NCBI GenBank assembly: GCA_944391505.1
Contig: CALXTV010000002.1
Location: forward strand, 1-64,000
DNA length: 64,000 nt
Reading direction: 5' to 3'
Source of the DNA: an uncultured Alphaproteobacteria bacterium
GTDB lineage: Bacteria; Pseudomonadota; Alphaproteobacteria; RF32; CAG-239
Shown piece by piece: positions 38,239 to 48,016 of this stretch (its first letter is position 1; every line of letters begins with the position of its first letter). The translations under genes were made by a program, and so were the position numbers. The notes under the pieces are model-generated. The model was given only the letters and a program-made list of their open reading frames with translations. It did no database searches and was not told the DNA's origin.

Positions 38239-38905
38239 AACCCACTGGCCTAGCCGGTGGTTCTTCTTTAAGGGTGTAACCCTAATGGTGCCAGCGAACG
38301 CCTTAAGGGCGTATGACGGTCTGACGGGGCGAAGATTACTTGCTACCCGTAAACGGATCAAAATCCATAGTTAACTGACTTTGCTCCGCGTCTTCTTTAA
38401 GTTGATTTCGTATATACTCAGTAATTTTTTGAGTATTCTTCCCTGTGGTATCAACATAGTACCCTCGACACCAAAATTCTCTGTTGCGATATCGAAATTT
38501 TGCATTTCCCCACCTTTCGTATATTGCGAGACTACTTTTACCTTTGAGATATCCCATGACGGAACTTACGGAATACTTTGGGGGTATCTCCAGTAACATA
38601 TGAACATGGTCAGAACAGACCTCTGCCTCAAGAATACCTACTCCTTTCCATCGGCATAGTTCCCTAAGTATTGATCCGATTTCCAGACGCCGCCCTCCAT
38701 AAAACGCCTTTCTGCGATATTTCGGTGCGAATACAACATGATATTTACAATTCCATGTTGTGTGTGCTATCGTATGTGTGTTCATAAAAAAACTCCTTTG
38801 CTTTTCTTAAGACTGTTACCAGACCGTCTCTAACATAATAGCAAAGGAGTTTTTATGCGCAAAGCTATAAGCTCTTTGGAACTACCGGCCTAGCCGGTAG
38901 TTTTC
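38239..38905. mobile_element. IS200-type insertion sequence
   Basis: An element of about 660 bp with one transposase gene and no tnpB. Subterminal hairpins flank it: ACTGGC-CTA-GCCGGT at the left and the perfect AACTACCGGC-CTA-GCCGGTAGTT (38880-38902) at the right, sharing the CTA loop. It lies between the M23 peptidase and pgk without breaking either. Exact ends are not fixed, as this family makes no target duplication. Confidence 0.85.
38336..38785 (-). CDS. tnpA: IS200/IS605-family TnpA transposase
   Basis: A 149-residue HUH (Y1) single-strand transposase. Seen: the N-terminal WNCKYHVVFAPKYRRK, the HUH motif SDHVHMLLEIPP, and the catalytic Tyr region GYYVDTTGKNTQKITEYIRN. It is full length. 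AAAGGAG precedes the ATG, but this site lies in an inverted repeat (38788-38801 with 38841-38854) that can pair and hide it. IS200 is known to limit transposase translation in that way. Confidence 0.95.
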   Translation of the reverse strand: MNTHTIAHTTWNCKYHVVFAPKYRRKAFYGGRRLEIGSILRELCRWKGVGILEAEVCSDHVHMLLEIPPKYSVSSVMGYLKGKSSLAIYERWGNAKFRYRNREFWCRGYYVDTTGKNTQKITEYIRNQLKEDAEQSQLTMDFDPFTGSK

Positions 38906-38912
38906 TGATTAC

Positions 38913-38947
38913 AAAAAAAACAGCTTCCGTTAACGGAAGCTGTTTTT
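38913..38947 (-). terminator. pgk terminator
   Basis: CAGCTTCCGTTAACGGAAGCTG with an A-run on one side and a T-run on the other follows the pgk stop on the minus strand. Confidence 0.88.
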
Positions 38948-38957
38948 AAACGTCTGA

Positions 38958-40166
38958 TTATTTTTTCAGGACGACAACGCCCGGAAGTTCTTTGCCTTCC
39001 ATCCATTCGAGGAAAGCGCCGCCGGCCGTTGAAATATAGCTGAACTTATCAGCAACGCCGGCATTGTCCAGCGCCGAGACGGTATCGCCGCCGCCGGCAA
39101 CCGTCATCAGCCGACCTTCCTGCGTAAGCGTGGCGGCATGCTGGGCAACCTTGTTGGTGGCATTGTCAAACGGTTTGAGTTCAAACACGCCCAAAGGACC
39201 GTTCCAAACCAGCGTTTTGCATTCGTCAAGCTTCTTATTGATGGAGGCAATGGTCTTTTCGCCGACATCCATCAGGCTCCAGCCTTCGGCCGGAATATGC
39301 TCAAGATCAACTGTCTTATGCTCGGCTTCGGCCTTAAACTCTTTGGATACGACAACGTCCAGAGGAAGAACGATTTCGCAGTTGTTCTCCTTGGCAACTT
39401 TCATAATCTCTTTGGCCGTGTCAATCATATCCATCTGAACCAGAGAATTGCTCTCGTTGACCGTATCAATGCCGCTGGCTTTCATGAATGTATGAGCCAT
39501 ACCGCCGGAAATGACCAATTTATCAACTTTCTTAACCAAGTTGTTCAAAAGGTCGAGTTTGGTGGAAACCTTGGAACCGCCGACAACGGCCATCAACGGA
39601 CGTTTCGGATTGTTCAAACCGTTGGACAAAGCCTTGACTTCCTCTTCCATCAAACGACCCATGGCCGCCGGACGCAGCTTGGCCGCGGCAACCATTGAAG
39701 CATGGGCACGGTGCGCGGTTGAGAAAGCATCGGAAACATAGACATCGGCCGGTTTGACCAGTTCTTCGGCAAACTTTTCGTCGCCTTTTTTCTCTTCGTT
39801 ATAAAAGCGCAGATTTTCAAGCAGCAAAACCTCATCGGCTTTCATGTTCTTAATGGCTTCTTCAACTTTGGGACCAATGCAGTCGTCCACAAAAACAACC
39901 TTATGGCCGAGAGCTTTTTCCATATCTTTGACAATGTGGCTCAAGGAATTTTTCATGTCGCCCTTGCCTTCCGGACGGCCGAAGTGGCTGATAACCACAA
40001 CTTTGGCACCTTTGCCCATCAGCTCCTTAACGGTAGGAACCGTACGGTCAATACGGGCCGTGTTGGTAACGTGAAAATTTTCATCCATCGGGACATTCAA
40101 ATCGGCACGCAGCATAACGACTTTGCCGTTCAAATCGCCCAAATCATCAATCGTTTTGTATTCCAT
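38958..40166 (-). CDS. pgk: Phosphoglycerate kinase
   Basis: Converts 1,3-bisphosphoglycerate and ADP to 3-phosphoglycerate and ATP. The N-terminal substrate site is VVMLRADLNVP, with VVISHFGRPEGK and DAFSTAHRAHAS. The C-terminal nucleotide domain has VVGGSKVSTKL and GGGDTVSAL. Length is 402 residues. AAGGA precedes the ATG. It follows gap on the same strand with a hairpin between them. Confidence 0.98.
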   Translation of the reverse strand: MEYKTIDDLGDLNGKVVMLRADLNVPMDENFHVTNTARIDRTVPTVKELMGKGAKVVVISHFGRPEGKGDMKNSLSHIVKDMEKALGHKVVFVDDCIGPKVEEAIKNMKADEVLLLENLRFYNEEKKGDEKFAEELVKPADVYVSDAFSTAHRAHASMVAAAKLRPAAMGRLMEEEVKALSNGLNNPKRPLMAVVGGSKVSTKLDLLNNLVKKVDKLVISGGMAHTFMKASGIDTVNESNSLVQMDMIDTAKEIMKVAKENNCEIVLPLDVVVSKEFKAEAEHKTVDLEHIPAEGWSLMDVGEKTIASINKKLDECKTLVWNGPLGVFELKPFDNATNKVAQHAATLTQEGRLMTVAGGGDTVSALDNAGVADKFSYISTAGGAFLEWMEGKELPGVVVLKK

Positions 40167-40185
40167 TAATTTTTCCTTTGCAAAA

Positions 40186-40219
40186 AAACAAAACCCCCTT
40201 GATAAGCCAAGAGGGTTTG
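40186..40219 (-). terminator. Hairpin between gap and pgk
   Basis: On the minus strand AAACCCTCTTG and CAAGGGGGTTT pair (one mismatch) and are followed by a T-rich run. It can end gap transcripts, so pgk would receive only part of them unless it has its own promoter. Confidence 0.7.
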
Positions 40220-40231
40220 CTTCATTTCAGA

Positions 40232-41311
<1,080 letters not shown>

Positions 41312-41372
41312 CTAATGTAGCACTTAATTGATTTTTTTCAAGCTATTTTTGACTTATCAGACAATAATAGAA

Positions 41373-41396
41373 GAGCCGCGGCTGACGCGGCGGCTC
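41373..41396 (-). terminator. Probable terminator after nitroreductase
   Basis: A GC-rich stem GAGCCGC/GCGGCTC beyond the nitroreductase stop; the following bases on the minus strand are T-rich but interrupted. Confidence 0.45.
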
Positions 41397-41406
41397 AAAA
41401 AAAACT

Positions 41407-41940
41407 TTAATATTTTCCCCAATGAATTTTTTCTTCCTTAAAACGGCCTTCCGGCTGTTTCGGGGTTTCGGCCGGATAGCCCATTGTCACGATAGCAAAA
41501 GGACGAATGTTTTCCGGAAGTTTCAGATATTCTTTCAAATCGTCCACCACCCGCTGCATGGGCGCAGCTCCGCAATAGCAGGTGCCGATGCCTTTGGCCC
41601 AGGCGGCCAGCATCAGGTTTTCGGTGGCAATGGCGCAATCGACATCGACAAAGCTCCATTTTTCGTTTTCCTTGTCGCGGTTGAACGACTGATTGACGTC
41701 GCCCAGAACAAACACGACGCAGGCAGCGTCTTTGGCAAAGGACGTCCAGCGCTGAATATGGCGCAGGTTGGCCAGAACTTCCTTATCGTCAACGACCAGA
41801 AATTCCCACGGCTGGCGGTTGTGCGCGGTCGGGGCATATTGGGCGGCTTTGATGATTTCGGTAAGGGTGGCTTTGTCGATTTTTTTATCCGTATATTTGC
41901 GGACAGAACGGCGGGTCAGAAGACCTTCCATCATTTCCAT
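41407..41940 (-). CDS. Nitroreductase family protein
   Basis: A 177-residue FMN-dependent NAD(P)H oxidoreductase. It has the FMN-binding start RRSVRKYTDKKI, APTAHNRQPWEF, VDCAIATENLMLAAWAKGIG, and the GYPAE motif near the C-terminus. AAGGA precedes the ATG. The substrate is not predictable. It follows the gene at 41962 after 21 bases and is probably co-transcribed with it. Confidence 0.9.
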   Translation of the reverse strand: MEMMEGLLTRRSVRKYTDKKIDKATLTEIIKAAQYAPTAHNRQPWEFLVVDDKEVLANLRHIQRWTSFAKDAACVVFVLGDVNQSFNRDKENEKWSFVDVDCAIATENLMLAAWAKGIGTCYCGAAPMQRVVDDLKEYLKLPENIRPFAIVTMGYPAETPKQPEGRFKEEKIHWGKY

Positions 41941-41961
41941 GACGTAGAATCCTTATTCTGT

Positions 41962-42567
41962 TTAGTTTACGACTCTTCGCAGGCTGTCAATTCTCGGCAG
42001 AACCGAATTTTCGATGATAAAACTGACGGCTTTTTCCACCATTTTATCGGTGTAGCGGAAAGTATTAGAAATTTCTTCCAGATTTCCGCCGTTGTCAAGT
42101 TTTTTCGCCAACGTATTGTAAACACCAGATAATTCCGTCAGTGAATCAATCATCTGGGCAATAAAGGCCGGCAGTTTGAAGTCTTCTTTGCCGCCCCAGA
42201 AACCTTCGACATAACCGCCCTCGACTTCGGCGAAGCGCGCGGCGCAGGCTTCGCGTATCTGCTCTTTGGTCGACAGTTTTACGGGCTCCAGCTTAATTTT
42301 GTTTTGTTTGACCTTTTGGAAAACTTCGTCCCACAAGCCCATGAAAAACTTGAAAAACAAGTCGGCCTCGTTTTTGGTTTCGAGCCGAGGCGCTCTGCCT
42401 TCCGGCCAGAAAGAAGAAATGACGTCGGCCGGACGAAGCTCAAGGTTCGGGCTGCAGACGGCTCCGGCAAATTTCATCCTGACTACGGGCAGCGGCGTCG
42501 GACAGTCATAGTGTTCGAGAAACTTTTTGAAACTTTCATCACCAATATATTTGTTTTGACTTTCCAT
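41962..42567 (-). CDS. Hypothetical protein
   Basis: A 201-residue soluble protein of no family I recognise. Visible features are a Pro-rich N-terminal segment (YDCPTPLPVVRMKFAGAVC), an aromatic-rich patch (LFFKFFMGLWDEVFQKVK) and a helical C-terminal half. It likely forms an operon with the nitroreductase. Confidence 0.65.
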   Translation of the reverse strand: MESQNKYIGDESFKKFLEHYDCPTPLPVVRMKFAGAVCSPNLELRPADVISSFWPEGRAPRLETKNEADLFFKFFMGLWDEVFQKVKQNKIKLEPVKLSTKEQIREACAARFAEVEGGYVEGFWGGKEDFKLPAFIAQMIDSLTELSGVYNTLAKKLDNGGNLEEISNTFRYTDKMVEKAVSFIIENSVLPRIDSLRRVVN

Positions 42568-42611
42568 TTTATTCTTCTTCGTATATATGTTGAAATAATG
42601 AGAATAAAGTA

Positions 42612-42944
42612 ATGGAGTTTTTAAAATTGTCCAGCGTAAAATTCGGATTTACCGCCGCCCTCTTTCTGCTGCTCGGCGCCTGCAGTTTTCTGCCGCCGTT
42701 TATCGACCGGCAGCGTAACGCCGGCGTACATGACGTAAAACTGCTTTATACGGGGCGCTCGACCCCTGAAAAACCGGCCGTCTGCTACAACGGCTGGACA
42801 ACGACTTACGAAGAAGTCAAAAAACTGGCCGATGAGGAATGTCTTAAGCATAAGACGGGAACACACGCCGAACCGACCGGCATGTCTTCTTTTACCTGCA
42901 AACTGCTGATTCCGAATCACATATATTTCCGATGTGAACCGTAA
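42612..42944 (+). CDS. Small lipoprotein
   Basis: A 110-residue protein with a signal peptide ending in the lipobox LLLGACS, so a membrane lipoprotein. The mature part has four Cys (VCYNGWTTTYEE, EECLKH, FTCKLL, YFRCEP) that could form disulfides. The ribosome site is weak. It lies upstream of argS on the same strand. Function unknown. Confidence 0.65.
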   Translation: MEFLKLSSVKFGFTAALFLLLGACSFLPPFIDRQRNAGVHDVKLLYTGRSTPEKPAVCYNGWTTTYEEVKKLADEECLKHKTGTHAEPTGMSSFTCKLLIPNHIYFRCEP

Positions 42945-43024
42945 AACCGTCTTTTTGACTTGTAATCAGCCGATTTTTTTAATACAGTGTCGCCACTTAA
43001 CGACTAAATTCAGGATAAATAAAC

Positions 43025-44767
43025 ATGGCCCAATCATTAGAAAAACTTCTTAACCAGAAACTGTCTGACATTTTTGCCAAACACGGCCTGGACAGCAAAT
43101 TTGCCGTCGTCAAGGTTTCCGACCGGCCGGATCTGAGCGATTTTCAGTGCAATGGTGCGCTGGCTCTGGCCAAACCTCTGCGCAAAAATCCGCGTGAGAT
43201 TGCCGCACTGATTGCCGGCGAACTGGAACAGGACGGTGACATTGCCAAGATATCGGTCGACGGGCCGGGTTTCATCAATATCAGCCTTAAAGACGATTTT
43301 ATTGCCGCCGAGCTTGATGCCATGGCCGGAGACGAACGTTTCGGCTGCGACAAAACAAAGGCTCCGAAAAAAATCGTAATGGATTTCGGCGGTCCGAACG
43401 TTGCCAAAGCGCTGCATGTCGGACATCTGCGTTCGGCGGTCATCGGCGAATCCATCCGCCGTATTGAGTGTTTTTACGGCAACGAAGTCATTTCCGACGT
43501 TCACTTCGGCGACTGGGGAACCCCGATGGGCATGATATTGGCCGAAATCATCAATCAGGATGGCAATCTGTCCAGGGTCGAAAATTATGACATTGAGGCC
43601 ATCAGTGCTTTTTACAAAAAAGCCAACATTCGCTGCAAGGAAGACGAAGCCGCCAAGGAAAAGGCTCGGCAGATTACCGCCGAACTGCAGGACGGCAATC
43701 CCGAATACCGCAAAGCGTGGAAACATTTGCGTGAAGTTTCGGTCAATGCGGTCAAAAAGAACTACGATGCCCTCGAGGCGCATTTTGACCTTTGGCTCGG
43801 CGAAAGCGACGCGCACGAGACCAGCTCCGAAATTGTCAGAATCGCCAAGGAAAAAGGCCTGGCTGAGATGAACGACGGCGCGCTGATTATCCGGCTTGAG
43901 GAAGGCAACAAGCCCAAGCCGCCGGTTATCCTGATTAAGAGCGACGGCGGTTTCGGCTATCAGATTACCGACATTGCAACGATTAAAATGCGTTATGACG
44001 ACCTGAAGGCCAACGAAATTATTTATGTCGTGGACAAGCGGCAGTCGCTGCACTTTGAGCAGGTTTTCGAAGCTTCCGAAAAACTCGGAATTGCTCCCGG
44101 CGTCAAGCTTTTGCACATCGGCTTCGGCACGGTCAACGGCGCAGACGGCAAACCGTTCAAGACCCGCGACGGCGGCGTGATGAATCTGGAAGACCTAATT
44201 GCCTTATCCAAAGACAAAGTACGCGAATCGATGCCGAAACCGGAAGACACCGACGGCTATGATGCAGCTTATATTGAAAATCTGGTCGGCGAAATTGCCA
44301 TCGGCGCCATTAAGTTTCAGGACTTGAAAAACACCATTTCCGCCGGTTATGTTTTTGAGCTGGAAGATTTTGCCAAATTTGAAGGCAAAACCGGCCCTTA
44401 TATTCAATATGCCATTGCCCGTATCAACTCCATTCTGCGCAAGGCCAAAGAAAGGGGCAAGGAGCCTAGCAACATCGTGATAACAAACGTCGAAGAGCGT
44501 GAGCTGGCGCTGAAACTGGCGCAGTTGAACAACGTGATTATGCGTGCCGAGACCGACAAGGAACCGAGCATTATTTCCGATTATGCTTATACGCTGGCGC
44601 AGACTTTCAGCAGTTTTTACAACGCCTCGCCGATTATGAGCGAAGAGAATGCCGCGGTGGCAGCCGGACGTTTGAAACTGGCCAAACTGACCCGCGATAT
44701 TCTGACTCTGCTGCTGTATCTGCTCGGCATCAAGGCGCCGGAGGTCATGCTGAAAGCCGGTTGTTGA
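43025..44767 (+). CDS. argS: Arginyl-tRNA synthetase
   Basis: Class Ia synthetase, 580 residues. It has an N-terminal Add1 tRNA-binding domain, the HIGH-type motif VAKALHVGHLRSAVIGE near 125, and a KMSKS-equivalent FKTRDGGVMNLEDLI. The C-terminal DALR anticodon domain (PYIQYAIARINSILRKA onwards) completes it. Confidence 0.97.
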   Translation: MAQSLEKLLNQKLSDIFAKHGLDSKFAVVKVSDRPDLSDFQCNGALALAKPLRKNPREIAALIAGELEQDGDIAKISVDGPGFINISLKDDFIAAELDAMAGDERFGCDKTKAPKKIVMDFGGPNVAKALHVGHLRSAVIGESIRRIECFYGNEVISDVHFGDWGTPMGMILAEIINQDGNLSRVENYDIEAISAFYKKANIRCKEDEAAKEKARQITAELQDGNPEYRKAWKHLREVSVNAVKKNYDALEAHFDLWLGESDAHETSSEIVRIAKEKGLAEMNDGALIIRLEEGNKPKPPVILIKSDGGFGYQITDIATIKMRYDDLKANEIIYVVDKRQSLHFEQVFEASEKLGIAPGVKLLHIGFGTVNGADGKPFKTRDGGVMNLEDLIALSKDKVRESMPKPEDTDGYDAAYIENLVGEIAIGAIKFQDLKNTISAGYVFELEDFAKFEGKTGPYIQYAIARINSILRKAKERGKEPSNIVITNVEERELALKLAQLNNVIMRAETDKEPSIISDYAYTLAQTFSSFYNASPIMSEENAAVAAGRLKLAKLTRDILTLLLYLLGIKAPEVMLKAGC

Positions 44768-44803
44768 CGGCCGGCAAATAAAAGCGGATAAAAAGGCCGG
44801 AAT

Positions 44804-45685
44804 CTAAATTTCGTCCGGGTGAACACCCACCGCTTTGAGCGTTCCTTCGGGATGTTCCCGCGTAAAAGTCAGATAAACATATTTTGAAAAAGAAGACGGT
44901 TTGGTTACGATAATCTGAAAAGCCACTTTGCCTCCGGCAACGACCCGCGGCACCGGCGGTTCCTGATAAAGCACCTGCAGCGCCTGCACGTTTTTATCAA
45001 GAAGTTCGACCTGAATGGTCGGAACGGCCCGCGTTTCGTCAGATACATTGGCTATAAAACCGCGGATTTCCATCTTATTGACATAGTCTTCTTCATATTC
45101 GTTGCGGGTTATGTTCTGAAACTCAAGCCCCTCCCCGGGAATAACACTCTCGATATTCAGCGCGGCATAAACCTTTTCCATGAAAGGAGCAACGCGGACA
45201 ATATCAAAACGCAGGTAAAACAGCAGCAAGAAAAACAAAACCACCGAAGCTCCGGCCAAAACACGGCGGTTGCGGCGGCGCTGCAAACCCAGTGTGCATT
45301 TTATGCGATACCAGAGGCGCTTGTGCGGCGGCAGTTTTTTTTCGTATTCAAAAAGGCTTTCGGTCTGGGTTTCGAGACGTGCGAAAATTTCCTGCATCTC
45401 CGATTTTCCGGCCGGTTCCGGCTCTTTCTTCGCTTCTTGTTCCGGCGGGGTTTCCCCGGCAGCGGACGTTTCCTCCGCAGCCGGTGTTTCGGTTTCGGGA
45501 GCCGCCGGTTCTTCCGCTTTTTCCGACGGCGGAACAATTTCGGGCTGCGGCTCTTCAATCAAATCCGCCGGCGAGCAAAGCCAGATTTCTCCACACTGCG
45601 AACAGCGCACCTTTTTGCCTTCCGCGGGAATGTTCGCGGCGCCGATATCGTAGCTGACATTACATTTTGGACAACGGATTAGCAT
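44804..45685 (-). CDS. MJ0042-type zinc-ribbon / DUF3426 membrane protein
   Basis: A 293-residue protein. The N-terminal zinc ribbon has paired CxxC motifs (IRCPKCNVSYD, VRCSQCGEIW). A Pro/Glu/Ala linker and one transmembrane segment near 165-182 (VLAGASVVLFFLLLFYL) follow. The C-terminal beta domain is DUF3426-like (FIANVSDETRAVPTIQVELL). GAGG eight bases before the ATG at 45685 sets the start. It is divergent from ftsE, its usual alphaproteobacterial neighbour. Confidence 0.85.
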   Translation of the reverse strand: MLIRCPKCNVSYDIGAANIPAEGKKVRCSQCGEIWLCSPADLIEEPQPEIVPPSEKAEEPAAPETETPAAEETSAAGETPPEQEAKKEPEPAGKSEMQEIFARLETQTESLFEYEKKLPPHKRLWYRIKCTLGLQRRRNRRVLAGASVVLFFLLLFYLRFDIVRVAPFMEKVYAALNIESVIPGEGLEFQNITRNEYEEDYVNKMEIRGFIANVSDETRAVPTIQVELLDKNVQALQVLYQEPPVPRVVAGGKVAFQIIVTKPSSFSKYVYLTFTREHPEGTLKAVGVHPDEI

Positions 45686-45806
45686 TCTTAACACCTCTTT
45701 GCATAAACTATATGCATAAAAAGCATTTAATCAAAGAAAAAAAATATTTTATTAAATATAATATTGTTCTATCTTATACGGGAAAAGATTTTGAGGGAGT
45801 CATACT

Positions 45807-46529
45807 TTGTCCAGATCAGACAACAGCAACATTCCGCCGGTTATCGAAATGCAGAACGTGGGCATCCGCTACGGTCAGGGGCCGGAGATTTTGAGCGATG
45901 TCAAACTTTCACTTAAAAAAGGTTCGTTTCATTTTCTGACGGGGAAAAGCGGCGCAGGCAAAACCTCGCTGCTGAGCATGATGTATCTGGCGCAGAAACC
46001 GAGCCGCGGCATTGTCAACGTCTTCGGCAAAAACGTCAATTTTACCAACCGCGACAGCTTGTCGATGCTGCGCCGCAAAATCGGTGTTGTGTTTCAGGAC
46101 TTCCGCCTGCTCGACCATCTGTCGGCCTTTGACAATGTGGCTCTGCCTCTGCGCGTCTGCGGCATGGACGAACGCGAAGTGCGCAAACGCGTAAAAGAAC
46201 TGCTGCAATGGGTTGAGCTTGACCGACATCTTCTGGATACGCCGGCAACACTTTCCGGCGGCGAAAAACAGCGAATCGCCATTGCACGCGCGGTCATCAA
46301 CCGGCCGGAACTGTTGCTGGCCGACGAACCGACCGGTAACGTCGACAACGATATTGCTCCCAAGTTGATGAAGCTGTTTGTCGAACTCAACAAGCTCGGA
46401 ACAACCGTTGTTATTGCCACGCATTCGGAAAAACTCATCAACGATTTCAGTTATCCGCGACTGCATCTGCAAAACCGCAGCCTGCACGTTTTGTACCCCA
46501 GCACGTCCCGTTTCGGAGGGCAGATATGA
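45807..46529 (+). CDS. ftsE: Cell-division ABC ATPase FtsE
   Basis: ATPase of the FtsEX complex, which activates peptidoglycan hydrolases at the septum. Walker A is LTGKSGAGKTSLLSM, the Q-loop is VFQDFRLLDHL, the signature is LSGGEKQRIAIARAV, and Walker B is LLLADEPTGNVD. The start is TTG at 45807 with GAGGGA eight bases upstream. It overlaps ftsX by 4 bases, indicating translational coupling. Confidence 0.95.
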   Translation: MSRSDNSNIPPVIEMQNVGIRYGQGPEILSDVKLSLKKGSFHFLTGKSGAGKTSLLSMMYLAQKPSRGIVNVFGKNVNFTNRDSLSMLRRKIGVVFQDFRLLDHLSAFDNVALPLRVCGMDEREVRKRVKELLQWVELDRHLLDTPATLSGGEKQRIAIARAVINRPELLLADEPTGNVDNDIAPKLMKLFVELNKLGTTVVIATHSEKLINDFSYPRLHLQNRSLHVLYPSTSRFGGQI

Positions 46530-47443
46530 CCCAGCAGACAAATATCATAAACCGCAAGCAGGAACTGCCGCTCAAAGACGACAGCTCGACCCTGTTTTTG
46601 AAAGTGATGATATCCATCGCGGTTTTTCTTTTTGCCGTGACGCTGGCCGGCGTGTTGTCCATTAACTCCATGCTGCTGAACTGGAATCAGAGCATTCTTG
46701 GTTCGCTGACCGTGCAGATTATGCCTATCAACAATATCAATGCCGAAAAAGCCCGCGAAGAGACGCTTGACCATCAAACGCGCGCAGTGCGTTTTCTGGA
46801 AGGACGCAGCGAAATAGAAAAAGTGACGCCGCTGAACGACAGCCAGCTTGAACAACTGATTAAACCCTGGCTCGGCGACGGCGTTAACATCAAAGATCTG
46901 CCGGTGCCGAGACTGATTGACGTGCGGCTGAAGAAAAACGCCGAAGTTGATTTTCTTGAGTTGGCCGAAAAACTGGCAGAGGTTTCGCCGCAGGCTTCAT
47001 TGGACAATCACAAACTCTGGCTCAACAAGCTGATTAAGTTTGCCGACGGTCTCAAAATGATGGCGCTCAGCGTGTTGCTGCTGGTTGTTGTGGTTACGTC
47101 GGGAGCAATCTTTTATTCAACCAAAACCAGTCTGGGGCTGCATCAGTATATTATTGAAATTCTGCATCTGATGGGCGCAAAAGACGCTTATGTTGCCCAG
47201 CAGTATGCGCGCCGAACCGCCTGGCTCGGTTTTGTCGGCGGCATTATCGGCCTGATTTTTGCCATTCCGTCGATTTTTGCCATTTCGCGGCTGGCCGAGC
47301 AAATCGAGGGCGGCATTATCAGCGATGCCGCGCTTTCGGTTCAGGCCTGGAGCGCCATTTTGAGCCTGCCGCTTTTTGCCTCACTGATTGCGATGGTGAC
47401 GGCTTATTATACGGTTAAACGCACGCTGGAAAAGATGATGTGA
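46526..47443 (+). CDS. ftsX: Cell-division membrane protein FtsX
   Basis: Membrane partner of FtsE, 305 residues. A first transmembrane segment near 30-50 precedes a periplasmic domain (to ~170), then three segments (about 175-195, 230-250, 275-295). The family marker AWLGFVGGIIGLIFAIPSIF is in the second half. The M23 peptidases elsewhere in the window are candidate effectors, but none is linked here. Confidence 0.92.
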   Translation: MTQQTNIINRKQELPLKDDSSTLFLKVMISIAVFLFAVTLAGVLSINSMLLNWNQSILGSLTVQIMPINNINAEKAREETLDHQTRAVRFLEGRSEIEKVTPLNDSQLEQLIKPWLGDGVNIKDLPVPRLIDVRLKKNAEVDFLELAEKLAEVSPQASLDNHKLWLNKLIKFADGLKMMALSVLLLVVVVTSGAIFYSTKTSLGLHQYIIEILHLMGAKDAYVAQQYARRTAWLGFVGGIIGLIFAIPSIFAISRLAEQIEGGIISDAALSVQAWSAILSLPLFASLIAMVTAYYTVKRTLEKMM

Positions 47444-48015
47444 TGAAAAAACTGTTGTTTTATATGCTGCTTGCCGGCGCCGTGATTTGGTTTGCGGGTT
47501 TTTCGGCTTTCAACTACCATATCAACAACTACAAGCCGGACGACAAGACCCGGACCGATGCCATTATTGCCCTGACCGGCGGCAAAAACCGCATTGCCGA
47601 AGCTGCCCGGCTGCTGGACAAGGGGCTGGCCGGCAAAATGTTCATTTCCGGCGTGCAGAAAGACATTTCACTTAAGGAAATCAGCCGGATTCAAAAAGTT
47701 GATATGCCGAAAAAAGGCAAAATCGAACTTGAAAACCGCTCGACCAACACCGTGGAAAACGCCATAGAAACCAGTGAATGGATCAGAAAAAACAATGTGA
47801 AGTCCATCAGGCTGGTAACCTCCAATTATCATATTCCGCGCAGTCTGGAAGAGTTTCGGTCACTGAACCCGCAGGTTAAGATTATTCCGCATCCGGTATA
47901 TTCGGAAAACGTTTCGCCGCAATGGTGGAAGAACGGCGGCAGCTTTTATCTGATTGCATCGGAATACAATAAATTTTTATATGTTTATCTCAGAACCAGA
48001 CTGGAGGGAAACTGA
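47443..48015 (+). CDS. DUF218 (YdcF/SanA-like) membrane protein
   Basis: A 190-residue protein with one N-terminal anchor (LLFYMLLAGAVIWFAGFSAF). A DUF218 domain follows: DAIIALTGGKNRIAEAARLL, GKMFISGVQKD, ENRSTNTVENAIETSEWI and LVTSNYHIPRSLEEF. The family affects cell-envelope assembly (SanA, ElyC); the reaction is unknown. The ATG at 47443 shares one base with the ftsX stop. A GTG one codon earlier is the alternative start. Confidence 0.88.
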   Translation: MKKLLFYMLLAGAVIWFAGFSAFNYHINNYKPDDKTRTDAIIALTGGKNRIAEAARLLDKGLAGKMFISGVQKDISLKEISRIQKVDMPKKGKIELENRSTNTVENAIETSEWIRKNNVKSIRLVTSNYHIPRSLEEFRSLNPQVKIIPHPVYSENVSPQWWKNGGSFYLIASEYNKFLYVYLRTRLEGN

Positions 48016-48016
48016 A

